Part shown: in pieces, positions 35,605 to 44,403 of the stretch
How positions within the stretch are numbered: position 1 is the first letter of the stretch
How the letters are laid out: each line of letters opens with the position of its first letter
From: Ruania zhangjianzhongii
GTDB taxonomy: Bacteria; Actinomycetota; Actinomycetes; Actinomycetales; Beutenbergiaceae
Length of the DNA stretch: 64,000 nucleotides
Direction: 5' to 3'
Assembly (NCBI RefSeq): GCF_008000995.1
Contig: NZ_CP042828.1
Location: 3,834,882-3,898,881 of the forward strand
Position numbers and translations under genes: made by a program
The notes under the pieces: generated by a model
The model's input: only the letters and a program-made list of their open reading frames with translations
Told to the model about the DNA's origin: nothing
The model's database searches: none

Positions 35605-36363
35605 ATGGAGACCACCCCTGCGCGTCCCCCGGCGGTGCCGCTCCCCCATCGGCACCGCCCGCCACTCTCCGAGGCGGTGATCCGGAGCCTGGTCACCGAG
35701 ATCGTCGTCGGCACGTATCCGCCCGGCTCACCACTCCCGTCGGCGGGGGTTCTCGGGGAGCACTACCAGGTGAGCCGCACGGTGATCCGGGAGGCGACCA
35801 CGTCGTTGACCGAGAAGGGGCTGGTGGCTACCCGGCAGGGCTGGGGCACCGTAGTGCTCGACCAGGGGCAGTGGAGCCTGCTCGACCCGATGGTGCTGGA
35901 CGCGTTGTTCCAGCGCGAGGACCGGCTCGTCTACCTGGATAACCTGATCGAGATCCGCGCACTGCTGGAGTGCTCGATGGCCTCTCGGGCCGCAGACCGA
36001 ATCGACGACAGTGGCCGTCGCGAGCTGCGCGCCGCCGTCGAACGCCTGAACGGTTTGCGCCACGATCCGGACGCCTACCCCCCGGCAGATATCGACTTCC
36101 ACGAGTGCATCCATCAGATCTCCGAGGACGCGTTCGGACGCGCGATCGTGAAGAGCATCCAGGGCAAGGCCGTGCGCTCCCCGCAGTACCGCGGACGTCC
36201 CGGTGAAGAGGAGATGGCGATCACCCACCAGGCGCACACGAAGATCGCCGACGCGATCCTCGACGGAGACCCGGACGCCGCTGCCGCCGCGATGCGTGAG
36301 CACATCACCTCCTCCTGGGATCGGCGCCGCCCGAACGCTACCGAACCGGTTCAGGCCACCTAG
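35605..36363 (+). CDS. GntR/FCD-family regulator of the sugar locus
   Basis: A 252-residue FadR/FCD-type repressor. The winged helix has GEHYQVSRTVIREATTSL. The FCD domain carries the metal-binding histidines in IDFHECIH and TIHxH-like AITHQAHTKIADAI. ATG 35605 is used; an in-frame GTG at 35587 with GAGG upstream is an alternative adding six residues. It is divergent from the sugar enzyme operon with the 13-base motif in the gap; sugar acid is the likely effector (inference). Confidence 0.88.
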   Translation: METTPARPPAVPLPHRHRPPLSEAVIRSLVTEIVVGTYPPGSPLPSAGVLGEHYQVSRTVIREATTSLTEKGLVATRQGWGTVVLDQGQWSLLDPMVLDALFQREDRLVYLDNLIEIRALLECSMASRAADRIDDSGRRELRAAVERLNGLRHDPDAYPPADIDFHECIHQISEDAFGRAIVKSIQGKAVRSPQYRGRPGEEEMAITHQAHTKIADAILDGDPDAAAAAMREHITSSWDRRRPNATEPVQAT

Positions 36364-36410
36364 CTGCGCACACTGACGCGCTGACCACATCCCGGCCAGC
36401 GCCGCTCCGC

Positions 36411-36497
36411 CGACCCCACCACCCGGCACCGCCCAGCCGGCCCCACACCACCCGGCACCGCCCAGCCGGCCCCACACCACTCGGCACCGCCCAGCCA
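36411..36497. repeat. 29-base tandem repeat (about 3 copies)
   Basis: A C-rich unit containing CGGCACCGCCCAGCC repeats with a 29-base period, two full copies and a third partial one, between gntR and the beta-helix gene. No gene or clear hairpin is seen. The rest of the gap 36364-36623 holds only the regulatory palindrome at 36540-36567. Confidence 0.6.
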
Positions 36498-36539
36498 AGC
36501 ACACCGTTCTCTCCACCCGGACGCACCACCATCGATGGT

Positions 36540-36567
36540 TAGCACTTGTGATATGTGTTAAGTGCTA
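36540..36567. promoter_or_regulatory. GntR motif, site C, within an 8-bp-arm palindrome
   Basis: TAGCACTT at 36540-36547 and AAGTGCTA at 36560-36567 are exact reverse complements with 12 bases between. The 13-base motif CACTTGTGATATG starts at 36543. It lies 57 bases upstream of the beta-helix gene, so the GntR protein probably controls the secreted enzyme too. Confidence 0.65.
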
Positions 36568-36623
36568 CCTGTCCGATCAGGCTCGTGGCGGTGATGCCGC
36601 CACTACATATGGGAGAGAGCTCG

Positions 36624-39600
36624 ATGATGAGAACACGACAGCGGCTCCGTATCGCGGCGCTGACGCTGGCCTTGGGGCTGACCGCTCCGCTGGTCAGCAC
36701 CGGTGGGACGCCCGCCGCCGAGGCAACGACCGGAACCGGGCCGGTGGTCTACGTCGCCACCGACGGTGACGACGGCAACCCCGGCACCCTGGAAGCCCCG
36801 TTCGCCACCATCACGGCGGCGCGGGACGCCCTAGCCGGTCGCACCAGCGCCGAGGAGGTGGGGACCGTGTGGATCCGGGGCGGCGACTACACCTTGAACG
36901 AGGCGATCACGCTGACCGGTGAGGAGAACTCGTGGGTCAGTTACGGCGCCTACCGCGGCGAGGACGTGCAGATCACTGGCGCCCACGACCTGGAGACGCA
37001 GGACTGGCAGCGGTTGGGCGACCTCGGGGCGGACGAGCTGGCACAGACCCAGCTCTCCTCGAACTCCCGCCTGCCGGAGGAGGTGCGTGACGACGTCTGG
37101 GTGTACGACCTGGGCGAAGCCGACGTGAATCCCGGCACCCTGTACAAGAACGGCTTCAACTGGGTTCCGCAGCCGTTCGCACCCGAGCTGTCTGTGGACG
37201 GCGGGCTGCAGACACTCGCCCAGTACCCGAACGAGGGTGACTGCAGTACCACAGAGACCGAGTGCCACTTGTGGGGCACCGGGGACAAGTGGGGTGCCGA
37301 GGGGACCGAAGACCTGATCCAGGTCGACCTCGACGAACGATTCGGACTCCAGGACGACTGGCAGACCAGTGGCACCACGCCGCGAGCGCGGTTCGAGGAC
37401 AAGCTGCAGGGCCGCGAGTCGGAGGACACGTGGAGCCTGGAGGAGATGTACCGGATGACTCCGTCGATCTTCGAGATCGGCGGGCGTCTGGTCGACGGCG
37501 ACCGGTACCAGACCTGGGCGCCCGAGGCCGCGCCGACCATCGACGATGCGGGCACCCGCGGATTCGACGAGTACTCGGACATCCCGGTGCAGAGCGATCC
37601 GGAGTGGATCGAGACCATCGACAACAGCCAGTACGAGACCGAAGGCTGGCTGTCCGGCTACCTGGGCAACAACTACGCGGTCGACATGGTGCGCATCCTC
37701 TCCTGGGACGGCACCACGATGTATACGAAGTACCCCTCGATGTACATTCCGCAGGACGAGTGGACCAAGGTCACCGCGATCAACATCCTCTCCGAGCTCG
37801 ACACCGCCGGCGAGTACTACATCGACCGCTACGACGGCAACGACATGCTCTACTTCCTGCCCGAGGACGGGACGATCGAGGGGCACGACATCTCGCTGTC
37901 CACCTTCGACGACAACTTCTTCCGGATGGAGGGCACGACCGGAGTCACGCTGCGCGGCCTGACCATGACGGACTCGCTGACCTCCGGCGTGCAGCTCCTG
38001 GATGCCCACGACACGCTGATCGACGGCGTGGAGATCGCGAACGTGAGCATGGATGCGGTCCGGATCGGTGAGACCACAGAGTCGATCACCGCCATGCCCG
38101 ACTACGAGGCCGTTCGCGGGGGCACTGGCAACGTCGTGCAGAACTCCTTCCTGCACGATCTCGGAGGTGGTGGTGTGCTGCTCGGCGGCGGCGACCGGGA
38201 CACACTGGAGCCTGGCAACAACGTCGCCCGGCACAACGAGATCGCCCGGTTCTCCCGGCTGGCGACCTACACTCCGGCCGGCTACCTGTACGGCGTCGGG
38301 AACACCTTCGAGTACAACGAGGTCTACGACGCCCCGCACATGGCGGTCCAGATCATGGGCAACGACATGCAGATCACGAACAACTACTTCCACGATCTCG
38401 TGCTGAACGCGGGTGACCAGGGCGTGATCTACACCGGCCGGGACTACACCTACCTGGGCAACGAGGTGGCCTACAACCTGTTCGAGGGCATCGGCGGTTC
38501 GAACGATGCGTTCTACATGGACGACGGCGCGTCCGGAATGCGGTTCCACCACAATGTGGTCAAGGACGCGCGATCCGGGCTGTACTTCCAGTCCGGGCAC
38601 AGCAACACCGCGAACGACAATGTGTTCATCGACGTCGGCCGGACCGGCCACGACCGCCAGTACGCTCTCGACGGCGAACCGGGCCTGCCGGTCTCGAACG
38701 CCTGGGTAGTGCACAGCCGGTTCAACGCCTTCCTCGATGTCCGCGACGGAGAGAAGTACTCCGCCACCCCGGAGATCGTGCAGACCTGGCACGAGCACTA
38801 CACCAGCGGTGAGCACGCCTATACCGACGGTGAGCCGATCCTGTTCCCGGAGATCGAAGACTGGTACATCCCGCGAGTGACCGAGACGGGTGCGGAGTGC
38901 TTGCCCGAGGACTACGCCGTCGACGCGACGAACGGCTGCAGCCGGGCTACCGTCTGGGAGGACCCGAACTCCCTGTATGTGCCGGCCCGGGTGGAGATCG
39001 ACCACTCGGTGATCATCGGCGGCGGGGAGTATGAGCCCAGCACTGCCCACTTCAGCGAGCCGGCGGCGGAGTACACGCTGTCCACCTGGTCGGAGGAGAT
39101 CAACACCAACCTGGTGCAGCCGGAGTCGACCGACGCTGCTGGATTCGACCTGGACACGATGCAGTTCACCGAGTCCGGGCTGGTCGCCGAGACGTTCGGC
39201 GCGCAGTGGGTGCAGACCTGGAACTCCCTGGTCTCCCGCGACGGCATCGGCCGCCCGGAGGCCGGCGATGCCACCGCGCTGTGGGAGACGGTCAAGCAGG
39301 CGGAGGAACTGCTCGCCACCGATCCGGCCGGTGACACCGCCGACCTGGCAGAGGCGCTGGCCCAGGCCATCGAGGTCGGCGAGCGCACGGACGCCTCCCA
39401 GGCGGAGATCGACGACGCCGAGCAGGCCCTGCGCGCGGAGCTGGAGGCCCTCCTGCCACCCGCGCCGGGGACGGCCGTGCTCAGCGACGACAACTCCCAC
39501 GACGGCGTACGCGGCAGCGCGTTCACTGTCACCGCGAACCTGTGGTGGGGGCAGAACGGGACCTCCTTCCGGCTGTTCGAGGACGGCGAGCTGATCGCGG

Positions 39601-40031
39601 AGGTGCCGCTGACCGACGACACCCCGCACGCTCAGGAGGTGAGCGTTCCGGTCGAGGGCCGGGCGAACGGTGAGTACACCTACACCTGTGAGTTGGTGAA
39701 CGCCGGTGGCGCGACCGAGTGCGAGCCGCACACCGTGGTCGTGAACGCGGCCGCCCCCGGCACGCCGGTGCTCAGCCACGACAACTGGGACGGCGACGGG
39801 GACTACACCCTCAGCGCCGACCTGTGGTGGGGCACCAACGCGACCTCCTGGACGCTGACCGAGGACGGTGAGGAGATCGACTCCGGTGAGCTGACCGACC
39901 GCACTCCGCAGGCACAGCACGTCGAGATCCCGATCACCGGACGGGAGCCGGGGTCACGGGCGTATGTGGTGACGTTCAGCAACACGCTGGGGAGTACGCA
40001 CAGCGAAGAGCTGACCGTCTCGGTCGACTGA
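36624..40031 (+). CDS. Secreted right-handed beta-helix carbohydrate enzyme with two C-terminal beta-sandwich domains
   Basis: A 1135-residue exported protein. It has a signal peptide ending near TPAAEA (residue about 34). An opening YVATDGDDGNPGTLEAPFAT and a long parallel beta-helix follow, of the kind seen in GH141/pectate-lyase-like enzymes. A short helical linker (about 880-930) and two repeats of the motif DLWWGTN/LWWGQN with LSDDN/LSHDN (Ig-like, possibly carbohydrate-binding) complete it. GGGAGAGAG precedes the ATG. The GH141 family includes alpha-L-fucosidase, which suits the fucose-type enzymes nearby, but the family assignment is inference. Confidence 0.8.
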   Translation: MMRTRQRLRIAALTLALGLTAPLVSTGGTPAAEATTGTGPVVYVATDGDDGNPGTLEAPFATITAARDALAGRTSAEEVGTVWIRGGDYTLNEAITLTGEENSWVSYGAYRGEDVQITGAHDLETQDWQRLGDLGADELAQTQLSSNSRLPEEVRDDVWVYDLGEADVNPGTLYKNGFNWVPQPFAPELSVDGGLQTLAQYPNEGDCSTTETECHLWGTGDKWGAEGTEDLIQVDLDERFGLQDDWQTSGTTPRARFEDKLQGRESEDTWSLEEMYRMTPSIFEIGGRLVDGDRYQTWAPEAAPTIDDAGTRGFDEYSDIPVQSDPEWIETIDNSQYETEGWLSGYLGNNYAVDMVRILSWDGTTMYTKYPSMYIPQDEWTKVTAINILSELDTAGEYYIDRYDGNDMLYFLPEDGTIEGHDISLSTFDDNFFRMEGTTGVTLRGLTMTDSLTSGVQLLDAHDTLIDGVEIANVSMDAVRIGETTESITAMPDYEAVRGGTGNVVQNSFLHDLGGGGVLLGGGDRDTLEPGNNVARHNEIARFSRLATYTPAGYLYGVGNTFEYNEVYDAPHMAVQIMGNDMQITNNYFHDLVLNAGDQGVIYTGRDYTYLGNEVAYNLFEGIGGSNDAFYMDDGASGMRFHHNVVKDARSGLYFQSGHSNTANDNVFIDVGRTGHDRQYALDGEPGLPVSNAWVVHSRFNAFLDVRDGEKYSATPEIVQTWHEHYTSGEHAYTDGEPILFPEIEDWYIPRVTETGAECLPEDYAVDATNGCSRATVWEDPNSLYVPARVEIDHSVIIGGGEYEPSTAHFSEPAAEYTLSTWSEEINTNLVQPESTDAAGFDLDTMQFTESGLVAETFGAQWVQTWNSLVSRDGIGRPEAGDATALWETVKQAEELLATDPAGDTADLAEALAQAIEVGERTDASQAEIDDAEQALRAELEALLPPAPGTAVLSDDNSHDGVRGSAFTVTANLWWGQNGTSFRLFEDGELIAEVPLTDDTPHAQEVSVPVEGRANGEYTYTCELVNAGGATECEPHTVVVNAAAPGTPVLSHDNWDGDGDYTLSADLWWGTNATSWTLTEDGEEIDSGELTDRTPQAQHVEIPITGREPGSRAYVVTFSNTLGSTHSEELTVSVD

Positions 40032-40045
40032 CGGTTCCCGGCGAA

Positions 40046-40080
40046 CGGCAGCGGCGGTCTCCTGGAGATCGCCGCTGCCG
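40046..40080. terminator. Hairpin between convergent genes
   Basis: CGGCAGCGGCG at 40046-40056 pairs exactly with 40070-40080 (11 bp). It lies between the beta-helix gene and the methyltransferase gene that face each other, so it can end both transcripts. Confidence 0.65.
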
Positions 40081-40090
40081 CCGTTCGTGG

Positions 40091-41182
40091 TCAGGGTGTG
40101 GCTTCGAGCACCAGGTTGAACGGGGTCTGCGCCACCTGACGCACAGTGGCGAACCCGCCGGCCCGGATCACCTCGGACAGTCGCGCCGGGCCCGCCTGGG
40201 TACCCAGGGCGGCACCGACATCCTGGGACAGTGAGGACGGAGTGCAGAGCAGCGTGGAGAAGCCGTAATAGGTGCGGCCGACCGGGTTGAAGTTGTCCTC
40301 GACGCGGTCACCGGCCATCGGTTCGACGATCATCCAGGTCCCGTCCGGCGCGAGCACATCGTGGATCTGTCGGGCTGTGCCGACCGGATCGCCCATGTCG
40401 TGCAGACAGTCGAACATGGTCACCAGGTCATACGGCCGGCCGTCGATACTTCGCGCGTCGGCCGCGGTAAAGGTCACCCGGTCGGACACGCCAGCCGCGG
40501 CGGCCCGCCGCCGCGCGGTCTCCACGGAGGCGACGTGGGAATCGACCCCGGTGAACCGACTCCTGGCGAAGGCCTGTGCCATCAGCACGGTGGAGGCGCC
40601 ATGTCCGCAGCCGACGTCGGCGACACTCGCGCCGCGCTCGAGCTTGGCCACGACCCCGTCCAGGGCGGGCAGCCAGGAATCCACCAGGTGTGCCCGGTAG
40701 GAGGGCCGGAAGAACCGTTCGCAGCCCAGATGCACGTTCCGGTGGTGGGCGTGCCAGCCGACGCCGGCCCCGGTGCGCGCGTCCGCGATGATCTGCGGAG
40801 CGTCGTGGATGGTGCCCTGGACGGTCTGGAACAGTCCGGGCAGGAAGAACGGTGAGTCCTCATCCGCGAGGGCGACGGCGTGCTCGGCGGGCAGAGAGAA
40901 GGTTCCCTGGCCCGGGGCATAGGTGACGATGCCGCCGGCCGCCTGGGCCCGCAGCCACTCCCGGGCGTAGCGCTCATCGGTGCCGGTACGGGTGGCGAGG
41001 TCGGCCGGAGTGGTCGGGCCGTGAGCTGCCAGGTCCCGGTAGTAGCCGAGCTGGTCGCCCATCACGATGAGTGCGCAGTTCAGTGCACTACCCGCCTCGT
41101 CCACCGCCCGGTGGACGAAGGTCATCACCGCGTCCGGATCGATGCTCGCCTGGTCTGTGGTGGGGTGGTCTGTGGTGGTCAT
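40091..41182 (-). CDS. SAM-dependent methyltransferase
   Basis: A 363-residue class I methyltransferase. An N-terminal winged-helix-like dimer part (DQLGYYRDLAAHGPTTPADLA) precedes the SAM-binding motif VADVGCGHGAST and the acidic loop TMFDCLHDMGDP. Its overall layout resembles O-methyltransferases of small molecules; the substrate is unknown. It is one base after the unknown gene at 41184, so they form an operon. Confidence 0.85.
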   Translation of the reverse strand: MTTTDHPTTDQASIDPDAVMTFVHRAVDEAGSALNCALIVMGDQLGYYRDLAAHGPTTPADLATRTGTDERYAREWLRAQAAGGIVTYAPGQGTFSLPAEHAVALADEDSPFFLPGLFQTVQGTIHDAPQIIADARTGAGVGWHAHHRNVHLGCERFFRPSYRAHLVDSWLPALDGVVAKLERGASVADVGCGHGASTVLMAQAFARSRFTGVDSHVASVETARRRAAAAGVSDRVTFTAADARSIDGRPYDLVTMFDCLHDMGDPVGTARQIHDVLAPDGTWMIVEPMAGDRVEDNFNPVGRTYYGFSTLLCTPSSLSQDVGAALGTQAGPARLSEVIRAGGFATVRQVAQTPFNLVLEATP

Positions 41183-41183
41183 C

Positions 41184-41906
41184 TCAGGGCTCCTCGGTGC
41201 GTGGTGGGTCGGTGGGTGGGACGAACTCTGCGGTGGTGTCGGCGAAGAAGATCCCGCGTTGCGGCAGGCGCACCGGGCCGATCCGCGGCGCTACGGCCAG
41301 TGGCTTCGGTTCGCCCAGGGACCGCCGGCCGATCTGGGCGGCGGACTCATGCACCAGCCACATCCGCAGGGGCCGGACCCGGAACCGGTGCCCGTTCGGG
41401 GTCCGGCCGGCCATCTGCACGGGACCGGTGCCGAGCACGGCGCCGGCGATGCCGCCGAGCAGCCACAGGGCCGTATCGGAGTGCCAGACCTGCTGCGGGA
41501 GCACGCCGGCGAGTGCGGAGAGCATCCGGGTGGTCACTGGCTGCGCCAGCCGGAGGCTCCACTCGAGGTCGGTCCCAGCAACGATGTCGAGGGTGTCCTC
41601 GCTGGGCCAGTGCAGCGAGATCGGCACGGTCATGGCGTGCTCGACGGCGGAACTCATGAACCGTGCACAGCTCACCTCGGGCGGTGCGTCCGCGTAGAGG
41701 GTCCAGGAACCTCTCGGGCTCCGGTGCCACACCGAGGTGTAGCCGGGGCCGAACGAGCTGATCGGCCAGCGGCGTAGTGCCAGGTAGTCGCCGGAGGCGA
41801 ACGGGACTCCCATCACCCCACAGCCGACGACTCGGTCCGCACCGAATTTGGCCGGTCCGGTCGGCGTCGGCGGGTGCCCGGCATATGTCTGTGGGCTGGT
41901 GTGCAT
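41184..41906 (-). CDS. Hypothetical 240-residue protein
   Basis: A 240-residue soluble protein with no family I recognise. It contains a Trp-rich segment WHRSPRGSWTLYADAPPEV, a central LSALAGVLPQQVWHSDTALWLL with GTGPVQMAG, and a basic C-terminal stretch. ATG 41906 is well placed five bases after AGGAGG. It is one base from the methyltransferase stop-start and 78 bases downstream of the HD-GYP/LuxR gene, which may regulate it. Confidence 0.6.
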   Translation of the reverse strand: MHTSPQTYAGHPPTPTGPAKFGADRVVGCGVMGVPFASGDYLALRRWPISSFGPGYTSVWHRSPRGSWTLYADAPPEVSCARFMSSAVEHAMTVPISLHWPSEDTLDIVAGTDLEWSLRLAQPVTTRMLSALAGVLPQQVWHSDTALWLLGGIAGAVLGTGPVQMAGRTPNGHRFRVRPLRMWLVHESAAQIGRRSLGEPKPLAVAPRIGPVRLPQRGIFFADTTAEFVPPTDPPRTEEP

Positions 41907-41984
41907 CGCTCCTCCTCGGTCCTGCACCTACTGTGCGCGCGCAGGAGGGAGCGGCGCATGGGTCAACTGCCCCATCTTTGCCGG

Positions 41985-43595
41985 TCAGGGGAGGGCGGGA
42001 GGCGGGGGTGGGTCGAACGGGCCGACGAGGCCGTGGTCGAGAGCGAAAAGAGTCGCGCTCACCCGGTTGCTCACCCCGAGCTTGACGTAGATGTGCTCCA
42101 GATGGTGCCGGGCGGTCTTCTCGGTGATCACCAGGTCACCGGCCATCTCCCGGGTGGACCGGCCGCGGACCAGCAGCCGGAGCACCTCGAGCTCGCGAGT
42201 CGTCAGCCCGGCCGGGCCCACAGTGCGGCGCCGTGGGCTGTTCCCGGCAGCGGTGAGCACCGCCTCGACGGCCTGGGGATCGAGGTGGAAGTCGATCACG
42301 TCCTTCCGGAGCCGCTCGGAGCTCTCGGCCTCGGTCCGGGCCGCCCGGTGTGGACGGTCCTCACGCCACGTGCAGTAGCTGTCCGCGGCAGCGAGGATGC
42401 GCTGGCTCAGGTCCAGGCCGGTGGCATCGACGCCCCTCGGGTACCCGGACCCGTCCAGGCGTTCGTGGTGCGCCCCCGCGATGCGAGCGATCTCGGTGAG
42501 CCCGGAGACGCGGATCAGGATGCGTTCGCTCAGATAGGGGTGCAGCCGGACCCGCTCCCTCTCCGCATCGGTGAGCGTGGCCGATTTGTCCCACACCGCG
42601 TTCGAGACGCCCATCCGGCCAAGGTCATGCACCGAGCCGGCGCGGCGTAGGTCCGAGCGAGTGCCCTCCGGCAGGCCGAGGACCTCGGCGGCGGTCTCGG
42701 CCAGGTACGACACCCGCCGGGAGTGGCCGGCGGTGTAGGGGGACTTCAGGTCGGCGAAGTCGCCGAGTGCGGCGAGGATCTGGTCGAGCTGGGCGGCGTC
42801 GGCCACCCGGTCGGCGGAGGTGAGGCGAAGCACCTGCGTCCAGGTGTCCGCCTCCAGCAACTCGTCGGTGAGGTCGGCGGAGCGGGCGCAGAACCGGTCG
42901 GCGACATCGGGGTCGAAGTGGCTCCCGCGGCGCCGGCGAACCATCTGCTCGGCGGCAACGCAGCCACCTTCGCGCAGGTACACCTCGGCAGTCTCGGCGA
43001 GGTGTACCACGCGCATCTCGATCGGCACCTGATCCCGGCGCACACCGCGTGGCAAGCCTGCGCCGTCCCAGCGTTCGAAGGCGTAGCCGAGCAGTGCGCC
43101 GACATCCGCACCGACGCCCACCCGCTCGGCCAACGTTCCAGCGGAGGAACAGTGCGACCGGATCAGCTCGGTCAGCGCCGCCCGGCCGGTGGCCAGGAAG
43201 CCCGCAGCGTGGCCGAGTCTGCTGGCGGTGGACTCGGTGCTGCCGACCCGTCGGAGCAGGAACAGCAGCATCGGGAAGCCGCGCTTGTCCAGGGTGTAGG
43301 TACCGCGGCGGAAGTCGATGTCGTCGCCGAACAGCTCGGTGAGCTCGTGGGAGTCGACGTGGCAACCGAGCCAGGAGAGCAGAGTTGCATAGAAGACCCG
43401 GTCCCGCTGATCGGCGCTCAGGCCGAGCTCGTCGGCCAGCCGCATGCCGAGCAACCCGGCGCGCAGCATGTGCTCCATCGGCTGGCCGAGGCCGAGGTCG
43501 ATAGCCAGCGAGAGCGCGGCGAGCAGCTCCACCCGACGCGGCAGCGTCGACTGCCCGCCGCCGGCAGGATCCGTGGTGACGCTGGAGGTATCCAT
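41985..43595 (-). CDS. HD-GYP phosphodiesterase-type domain fused to a LuxR DNA-binding domain
   Basis: A 536-residue protein. The N-terminal half (about 20-240) looks like a degenerate HD domain with RWDGAGLPRG. The middle (about 270-420) is an HD-GYP domain with HDLGRMG and HHERLDGSGYPRG, keeping the main metal and GYP residues. The last 70 residues are a LuxR helix-turn-helix (LTTRELEVLRLLVRGRS). Such proteins may link a nucleotide second messenger to transcription, though in actinobacteria the substrate is uncertain. ATG 43595 is used. It is divergent from the racemase gene. Confidence 0.88.
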   Translation of the reverse strand: MDTSSVTTDPAGGGQSTLPRRVELLAALSLAIDLGLGQPMEHMLRAGLLGMRLADELGLSADQRDRVFYATLLSWLGCHVDSHELTELFGDDIDFRRGTYTLDKRGFPMLLFLLRRVGSTESTASRLGHAAGFLATGRAALTELIRSHCSSAGTLAERVGVGADVGALLGYAFERWDGAGLPRGVRRDQVPIEMRVVHLAETAEVYLREGGCVAAEQMVRRRRGSHFDPDVADRFCARSADLTDELLEADTWTQVLRLTSADRVADAAQLDQILAALGDFADLKSPYTAGHSRRVSYLAETAAEVLGLPEGTRSDLRRAGSVHDLGRMGVSNAVWDKSATLTDAERERVRLHPYLSERILIRVSGLTEIARIAGAHHERLDGSGYPRGVDATGLDLSQRILAAADSYCTWREDRPHRAARTEAESSERLRKDVIDFHLDPQAVEAVLTAAGNSPRRRTVGPAGLTTRELEVLRLLVRGRSTREMAGDLVITEKTARHHLEHIYVKLGVSNRVSATLFALDHGLVGPFDPPPPPALP

Positions 43596-43651
43596 ACCGA
43601 GCCCTCGAACCGAAGTGAGTCGACAGTACTCCTGCTGGCAGGATGGCGACC

Positions 43652-44377
43652 ATGGCACACCAGGTGATCGGGATGCTCGGCGGGATGAGCTGGCAGTCCA
43701 CGGCGAAGTACTACCAGCTTGCCAACGAGCTGGTCGGCGAGCGCCTCGGCGGGTTGCACTCGGCCCGGCTCGTGCTCGCCTCGGTGGACTTCGCCGAGGT
43801 CGAAGAGAGGCAGCGCGCGGGCCGGTGGCACGAGGCCGGTGAGCTGCTCGCGCGCGAGGCCGTCGGGCTGCAGGCGGCCGGTGCCGAGCTGCTGCTGATC
43901 TGCGCGAACACGATGCACAAGGTCGCCGAGCAGGTACAGCAGGCGGTCGATATCCCGCTGCTGCACCTGGCCGACGCGACCGCGATGGCGGTTCGCCAGC
44001 GCGGCCTGAGTACTGTGGGCCTGCTCGGTACCGCGTTCACCATGGAGCAGGACTTCTACCTCGACCGACTCGCCGCCCATGGCCTGCAGGTGCTGGTGCC
44101 GGAGGCGGCGGACCGGGCCGAGGTACACCGGATCATCTTCGACGAACTGGTCCGCGGTGAGATCCGTGCCGACTCCCGGCAGATCTACCGGGAGGTGATC
44201 GGCCGGCTCACCGGCGCCGGGGCCGAGGGTGTGATCCTCGGCTGCACGGAGATCGAGCTGCTGATCGGTGCCGCGGACTCCCCCGTGCCGGTCTTCCCGA
44301 CCACTCGGCTGCACATCGAATCCGCTGTGGCGGTAGCGCTCGGTACTGCCGACGTCGGCGGGTTCGCCCCCCGCTGA
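43652..44377 (+). CDS. Aspartate/glutamate racemase family protein
   Basis: A 241-residue protein with the two catalytic-cysteine motifs CANTMHK and LGCTEIELL, and the N-terminal IGMLGGMSWQST. This matches aspartate racemase-type enzymes. D-aspartate or D-glutamate production is plausible. An upstream ATG at 43643 would add three residues; 43652 is preferred because it sits near GGCAGG. Confidence 0.85.
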   Translation: MAHQVIGMLGGMSWQSTAKYYQLANELVGERLGGLHSARLVLASVDFAEVEERQRAGRWHEAGELLAREAVGLQAAGAELLLICANTMHKVAEQVQQAVDIPLLHLADATAMAVRQRGLSTVGLLGTAFTMEQDFYLDRLAAHGLQVLVPEAADRAEVHRIIFDELVRGEIRADSRQIYREVIGRLTGAGAEGVILGCTEIELLIGAADSPVPVFPTTRLHIESAVAVALGTADVGGFAPR

Positions 44378-44403
44378 CCCGCTGGTGGGCAATACTTGCT
44401 CGT

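Noticed and set aside
36831-39920. Long antisense open frame in the beta-helix gene
   Set aside because: The plus-strand frame has a signal peptide and clear repeats; the antisense frame has none.
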